Shown: positions 60,145 through 64,000 of the stretch, one piece after another
Layout of the letters: every line of letters starts with the position of its first letter
Numbering within the stretch: position 1 is the stretch's first letter
Assembly (NCBI RefSeq): GCF_015207705.1
Contig: NZ_JADEWI010000008.1
Span: 1-64,000, forward strand
Direction: 5' to 3'
Source of the DNA: Nostoc sp. LEGE 06077
GTDB taxonomy: Bacteria; Cyanobacteriota; Cyanobacteriia; Cyanobacteriales; Nostocaceae
Length of the DNA: 64,000 nt
The notes under the pieces: generated by a model
The model's database searches: none
What the model was told of the DNA's origin: nothing
The model's input: only the letters and a program-made list of their open reading frames with translations
Translations under genes and position numbers: made by a program

Positions 60145-60939
60145 ATGAAAAGAAGACAAATTCTTGCCTTTCTTGGCACAGCACTGGCTAGTTTGTTACT
60201 TGCTGTTTGCTCAACATTAATTGTACCTTCTGTTGTCACAGCACAGTCGAGTACTACTTTACTTGTTTCTGCTGCTGCTAGTTTAAAAGAAGCACTAGAA
60301 GAAATTAAACCTCTCTATCAACAAAATAAACCCAATGTCAATATCAATTATAACTTTGGGGCTTCAGGAGCATTGCAACAACAAATTGAACAAGGCGCAC
60401 CAGCAGATATTTTTATTTCAGCGGGTAAAAAGCAAGTAGACGCTTTAGAACAAAAAGGGCTGTTGCTTCCTGGTAGTCGTTCAGTTTTGGCTAAAAATCG
60501 CCTTGTTTTAGTTGTACCCAAAAATGTTACAGGCATTACCAGCCTTTACAATCTCAAAGAATCTAAAATCAAGCGCATCGCTATTGGTGAACCCAGAAGC
60601 GTTCCGGCTGGTCAATACGCGCAGCAAGTTTTACAAAAGTTAAATATTTGGACGGCAATAACATCTAAACTGGTTTATGCCAACAACGTACGTCAAGTTT
60701 TAGCGGCTGTAGAAAGTGGCAATGCTGATGCAGGGTTAGTTTATGCGACTGATGCCAAAATTTCTGACAAGGTAAAAGTAGTTGTGGCGGCTGACGAAAA
60801 ATACCACTCCGCGATAGTTTATCCAATGGCTGTTCTCAAACGTAGTAAGAATGCCAGTGCAGCTAAGGAGTTTACACAATTTTTATCTAGCAGTTCAGCT
60901 AAGGCTGTACTTAAAAAATACGGCTTTATCCTGCCTTAA
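60145..60939 (+). CDS. modA: Molybdate-binding protein ModA
   Basis: A 264-residue periplasmic binding protein with a signal sequence ('MKRRQILAFLGTALASLLLAVCSTLIVPSVVTAQS'). ModA motifs include 'LLVSAAASLKEALEEI', 'NFGASGALQQQIEQGAPADIFISAGKKQVDAL' and 'AGLVYATDAKISDKVKVV'. The ATG at 60145 is preferred; longer in-frame starts overlap the divergent regulator. No modB/modC or fused modBC follows. It delivers molybdate to an ABC importer encoded elsewhere; molybdate is required for nitrate reductase and Mo-nitrogenase. Confidence 0.93.
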   Translation: MKRRQILAFLGTALASLLLAVCSTLIVPSVVTAQSSTTLLVSAAASLKEALEEIKPLYQQNKPNVNINYNFGASGALQQQIEQGAPADIFISAGKKQVDALEQKGLLLPGSRSVLAKNRLVLVVPKNVTGITSLYNLKESKIKRIAIGEPRSVPAGQYAQQVLQKLNIWTAITSKLVYANNVRQVLAAVESGNADAGLVYATDAKISDKVKVVVAADEKYHSAIVYPMAVLKRSKNASAAKEFTQFLSSSSAKAVLKKYGFILP

Positions 60940-61064
60940 AAAAGGGAGTAGGGTGAAGGGGTGTAGGTGTTCAAAACCCTCACATCCTTACACCCATTCT
61001 TCACAGACAACCTTTGTGGATAAGTCCTGGTAATAATAAAGGCAGGTGTTACTTTGGGTTGATT

Positions 61065-61841
61065 ATGTACTTAACTTGGTTAGACAACAATAGTTGGCTA
61101 ATAGAAATTTCTGGTCAACGGATATTAGTTGACCCTTGGCTAGTTGGTTCGTTAAGTTTTGGCTTAGATTGGCTGTTTAAAGGTTCTCTCAAGCAAGAAC
61201 GATTAATTTCTGAAGATATTGACTTAATATTGCTGTCTCAAGGTTTGCCAGACCATGCACATCTGCCAACATTAAAGCAACTTGATCATAAAATTCCGGT
61301 TGTGGCTTCTCCTAATGCTACCAAAGTGGTTCAGGAGCTAGGTTACACTTCTGTCACCTGTCTAGATCATGGTGAAACTTTCACTTTTAATCATCAAATA
61401 GAAATTAGGGCTTTGCCTGGTTCTCCCATTGGCCCTACTGTTGTGGAAAATAGTTATCTGTTGAAAGAATTAGCAACTAGTTTCACACTCTACTACGAGC
61501 CGCATGGATATCATTCGCCACAACTAAAACAATTTGCACCTGTTGATGTCATAATTACGCCAACCGTTGATTTGGCATTGCCGTTAGTTGGGGCAATTAT
61601 TCGCGGGACAAGCAGTGTCTTAGAAGTCTCTCAATGGTTGGAACCCCAATTCATACTACCTACAGCAGCAACGGCAGATACAACCTATGAAGGGATGATG
61701 GTAAACTTTTTAAAGGCTGTGGGTACGGCTGAAGATTTGCGTACTTCACTCCAGAAGCATAATCTTACTACTCAGGTGTTAGAACCTAAACCCGGCGATC
61801 GCTTGGAATTAGCTTTACAACAGCGGATATTAACTTCCTAA
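61065..61841 (+). CDS. Metallo-beta-lactamase-fold protein with degenerate metal site
   Basis: A 258-residue protein of the MBL-fold, close to UlaG-like hydrolases: 'MYLTWLDNNSWLIEISGQRILVDPWLVG' and 'HGETFTFNHQIEIRALPGSPIGP'. The usual H-x-H-x-D-H metal motif is degenerate: 'LLSQGLPDHAHLPTL' keeps Asp-His but lacks the first histidines. It therefore may not be a normal Zn hydrolase. ATG 61065 is favoured, as the extra 17 residues of a longer frame are not family-like. It follows modA by about 125 bp and could be read through. Confidence 0.82.
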   Translation: MYLTWLDNNSWLIEISGQRILVDPWLVGSLSFGLDWLFKGSLKQERLISEDIDLILLSQGLPDHAHLPTLKQLDHKIPVVASPNATKVVQELGYTSVTCLDHGETFTFNHQIEIRALPGSPIGPTVVENSYLLKELATSFTLYYEPHGYHSPQLKQFAPVDVIITPTVDLALPLVGAIIRGTSSVLEVSQWLEPQFILPTAATADTTYEGMMVNFLKAVGTAEDLRTSLQKHNLTTQVLEPKPGDRLELALQQRILTS

Positions 61842-62121
61842 TCTTTGCCTAGGCGATCGCATAGTATCACAGCCTGGATCAAGCGATCGCTGATTTTAGC
61901 CAATAGGACGAAAACACTTCAGAATAAGATTTTTTGCCAACATTTAAATTAAATAAATTTTTATTATATTTTTCGGGAATCAGTAAATACAGACTGTAGT
62001 TATATTCCACAATCATCACAAGACTGAGTGATTTAAGTACAGCCAGCCTGAAGTTATACAAAAAATTTTAGTACTAGTGGGTATTTAGTCTAACTTTTAA
62101 ATCTAACGGAAGTATAAACCT

Positions 62122-62553
62122 ATGAAACTTTCCCCTTTAACAGCTTCCTTTCTTACCGTTGCTTCTATAATTTTTTCCGCAGGAATTGCATCAGCGCAAC
62201 CCGTTACTGACAAAACAATTCCGAATCTTGAAGTGACTAATATTACAACACATGGACAAGTAATTACTACAGCCATTAACTCTTATATGTCACCCAGTAG
62301 TGTTATTCGCTCTCGTGGCATTCAACCTTTTAATCTTGTTTATCTTGCTTATCAAGGTAATCTCCAATCACAAGGCATTCCTAGCGGTAGCACTCTGATA
62401 TTTCAGTACCAAAGAGGTAGTCTGAATGCGGAAGATTTAGTGAAAGCTGCTATTAAGGCTAACAAACTTTCAGATCAATTTTTGCAAGATCAAATTTATT
62501 TAAGTGCAGTTGAGACACAACTGTCATCGTTACAAAAGACTTTTTTGCGTTAA
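62122..62553 (+). CDS. Secreted hypothetical protein
   Basis: A 143-residue protein with a clear signal peptide (cleavage near 'AGIASAQP', about residue 25). The mature part contains a 'SSVIRSRGIQPFNLVYLAYQGNLQSQGIPSGSTLIFQYQRGSLNAEDLVKAAIKANKLSDQFLQDQIYLSAVETQL' segment that is helical and not recognised. It is probably periplasmic. No neighbours suggest a role. Confidence 0.7.
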   Translation: MKLSPLTASFLTVASIIFSAGIASAQPVTDKTIPNLEVTNITTHGQVITTAINSYMSPSSVIRSRGIQPFNLVYLAYQGNLQSQGIPSGSTLIFQYQRGSLNAEDLVKAAIKANKLSDQFLQDQIYLSAVETQLSSLQKTFLR

Positions 62554-62764
62554 TTACAGTAGGGGAGAGGGGACAGGTTACAGGTGATAGGTTACAGAGT
62601 TAAAGTCCTAACTACCTGTGGCTACGGCTGTAATACACAACAATTTTAGCGAATGTGTGAAAACCCTATGGTTTTATATCCCCGGCTTCTTCAAAAAGTC
62701 GGGGATATTGTTCGATAGGTTGAGATTCGACTAAGAGTACAGATGGTATGATGGATAGACTATT
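62554..62764. repeat. Spacer with dispersed repeat and hairpin upstream of the riboswitch
   Basis: The 'gaggggacaggttacaggtgatagg' segment (about 62570-62595) is a third copy of the GGGGACAGG repeat. A hairpin of the CGACTT/AAGTCG family lies at 62678-62707 (CCCCGGCTT with AAGTCGGGG, one G-U pair). Confidence 0.65.
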
Positions 62765-62880
62765 CGGTTTTGGTGAGGATCAGCCACCAAAGGTAACGGG
62801 GAAAGTTCGGTGAAAATCCGGCGCTGTCCCGCAACTGTGAAGGAAAAATTTTCCAAGTCAGGATGCCCACCGAAGTATAC
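62765..62880 (+). ncRNA. Cobalamin (adenosylcobalamin-class) riboswitch
   Basis: The conserved core is plain: 'AAAGTTCGGTGAAAATCCGG', then 'GCGCTGTCCCGCAACTGTGA' and the B12 box region 'AAGTCAGGATGCCCACC'. Spacing and order match the cobalamin riboswitch family. It ends about 30 bp before the DUF1636 gene, so B12 should repress that gene and cobK. Confidence 0.93.
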
Positions 62881-62910
62881 TCATAATTCCAAAACATCTG
62901 CGAGGTACGG

Positions 62911-63330
62911 ATGACTGCTGCCCATACTATTATTCAAACTGATTCTTCAGCGATCGCTTCTCATACTCATACTTTATTTGTTTGCCAAACCTGTGCCAGC
63001 GTTTGGCAAGATGGTAAGCGTGTAGGTGAAAGTGGCGGTCAAAAACTACTGCACCAGATTCAACAACTAGCACAAGATTGGGATTTGCGAGATGAATTTC
63101 CGATCCAAGCTGTTGAATGTATGAGTGCTTGTAACCGTTCTTGCGTTGTCGCCTTTGGCGCTAAAGGTAAGTTAACTTATCTGTTTGGTGATTTAAATGT
63201 TGATGATAGTGCGGCGGCTGTCCTGGAATGTGCTAGTCAGTACTACGCTAAAACTAACGGATTATTGCCTTGGTCAGAACGACCCGAACCATTGAAACGA
63301 GGTATTCTAGCCAAAATTCCACCCTTGTAG
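62911..63330 (+). CDS. DUF1636 protein (2Fe-2S ferredoxin-like) of the cobalamin regulon
   Basis: A 139-residue DUF1636 protein with Cys residues at 'LFVCQTCASVWQDGKRVGESGGQKLL' and 'AVECMSACNRSCVVAFGAKGKLTYLFGDL'. These C-x2-C and C-x3-C-x3-C spacings suggest a metal or Fe-S site, like a thioredoxin-fold ferredoxin. Members of this family are typically encoded behind a cobalamin riboswitch and before cob genes, as here. Its stop is 4 bp upstream of the cobK start, implying an operon. The exact function is not established. Confidence 0.87.
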   Translation: MTAAHTIIQTDSSAIASHTHTLFVCQTCASVWQDGKRVGESGGQKLLHQIQQLAQDWDLRDEFPIQAVECMSACNRSCVVAFGAKGKLTYLFGDLNVDDSAAAVLECASQYYAKTNGLLPWSERPEPLKRGILAKIPPL

Positions 63331-63334
63331 TCAA

Positions 63335-64000
63335 GTGTTGAGTACTAATTATAAACGTGTTTTAATTTTGGGTGGAACTGGCGAAGCGGCGGAACTAAGT
63401 GCGAGAATTGCAACTATCGATGGAATCGAAGCGATCGCATCTTTCGCTGGCCGCACCCGTGAACCATTACTTCCGTCTGGAGAGGTGCGAATTGGTGGTT
63501 TTGGTGGTGTAGAGGGACTTGTGGAATATCTGCGTCAAATGAAAATTGATATCCTAATTGACGCTACCCATCCCTTCGCCAATCAAATATCCTACAATGC
63601 GGCGGCGGCGGCGAAGGAAGTTGAGATACCCCGATTGATGTTAATTCGTCCGGCTTGGGAAAAAGTGACAGGCGATCGCTGGATTGAAGTTGAGAGTAAT
63701 AGCGCCGCCGCAGATATCTTAAAAAATCAAGCAAAAAGAGTATTCTTAACTGTTGGTAGACAAGAACTTAGCACCTTTGCACATCTCCAGGATATTTGGT
63801 TTTTGATGCGAATGATTGACCCTCCGGGAAAAGATGCCTTAGTACCACCGGGAATGATATTGTGCGATCGCGGCCCTTTTGTTTTAGAAAATGAAAGGCA
63901 AATTCTAATTCAGCACAACATTGATACCATCGTGAGTAAAAATAGTGGTGGTGATGCAACTTACGCCAAAATTATTGCCGCGCGAGAACTGGGTGTTCAG
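63335..64000 (+). CDS. cobK: Cobalt-precorrin-6A (precorrin-6x) reductase, partial at window end
   Basis: A frame of 222 codons that is still open at the window end. It starts at GTG 63335 (or TTG 63338), 4 bp after the DUF1636 stop. Sequence 'KRVLILGGTGEAAELSARIA', 'FAGRTREPLLPSGEVRIGGFGGVEGLVEYLRQMKIDILIDATHPFANQISYNA' and 'CDRGPFVLENERQILIQHNIDTIVSKNSGGDATYAKI' are diagnostic of CobK/CbiJ. It reduces a corrin-ring intermediate in cobalamin synthesis. It is under the cobalamin riboswitch. Only the final residues are missing. Confidence 0.93.
   Translation, partial: MLSTNYKRVLILGGTGEAAELSARIATIDGIEAIASFAGRTREPLLPSGEVRIGGFGGVEGLVEYLRQMKIDILIDATHPFANQISYNAAAAAKEVEIPRLMLIRPAWEKVTGDRWIEVESNSAAADILKNQAKRVFLTVGRQELSTFAHLQDIWFLMRMIDPPGKDALVPPGMILCDRGPFVLENERQILIQHNIDTIVSKNSGGDATYAKIIAARELGVQ

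Noticed and set aside
62765-62880. tRNA-like or other RNA gene in place of the riboswitch
   Set aside because: The core sequences match cobalamin aptamers and no tRNA cloverleaf is visible. No tRNA was seen anywhere in the window.

Overview
The window is a 64 kb piece of a cyanobacterial chromosome, most probably from a filamentous Nostocales strain (Nostoc/Anabaena type). Evidence for this: the octamer GCGATCGC (HIP1) occurs throughout, on coding and non-coding DNA; there are two flavodiiron genes of the photosynthetic Flv1/Flv3 class; a cyanophycinase and a short cyanophycin synthetase 2 (CphA2) are present; and the spacers carry heptameric short tandem repeats and hairpin-rich dispersed repeats of the kind known from heterocyst formers. 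Nothing in it looks like a prophage, a conjugative island or a CRISPR array. No complete transposase, rRNA or tRNA was recognised. The species assignment is inference.

Layout. 0-5 kb: two Uma2-type (PD-(D/E)XK) proteins, a secreted CAP-domain protein, and a TetR regulator divergent from a 14-TM multidrug exporter with a palindromic operator between them. 5-11 kb: flv1 and flv3 (O2 photoreduction) and argG. 11-17 kb: soluble histidine kinase, a third Uma2 protein, a Ser/Thr kinase with WD40 repeats, and an ExbB/ExbD proton-channel pair. 17-26 kb: PNPOx-like protein, AMIN/beta-lactamase-fold protein, GNAT acetyltransferase, a coiled-coil/TPR membrane protein, a COQ4-like protein and a large exported FAD oxidoreductase. 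26-29 kb: an orphan antitoxin with a MITE beside its promoter, a pentapeptide-repeat gene with an in-frame stop near its start, and a NucS-like nuclease.

29-35 kb is a phosphate block: pstS-pstC-pstA-pstB on the minus strand behind a clear three-repeat Pho box, and a divergent second pstB-like gene with an altered Q-loop. 35-40 kb: NYN/OST-HTH RNase-like protein, hppD, an SMR transporter, hsp20 and a secreted unknown. 40-48 kb is a nitrogen-storage neighbourhood: a nitrilase-fold protein lacking the catalytic Cys, an aldehyde dehydrogenase, cphB (cyanophycinase), a small conserved protein and cphA2, followed by DAHP synthase. 48-58 kb: GH13 glucanase/branching-type enzyme, DUF1823, acylphosphatase, WcaF-like acetyltransferase, MgtE, a mercuric-reductase-like flavoprotein, a Rieske oxygenase and a small copper pair (HMA chaperone plus DUF305). 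58-64 kb: RRM RNA-binding protein, a histidine-kinase remnant, a ribbon-helix-helix/TOBE regulator divergent from modA, a degenerate metallo-beta-lactamase-fold protein, and a cobalamin riboswitch in front of a DUF1636 protein and cobK, which runs off the end.

The most original signals are: (i) the RHH-TOBE/modA divergon with four TACCAA half-sites; (ii) the pstB paralogue with Pro at the Q-loop Gln; (iii) the Cys-to-Ser nitrilase homologue beside the cyanophycin genes; (iv) a 112-bp MITE family with one copy bounded by a perfect 8-bp target duplication; (v) a multi-hairpin repeat present twice with module order reversed but each module on the same strand; and (vi) two distant 21-bp minisatellites that share a 63-bp higher-order unit.
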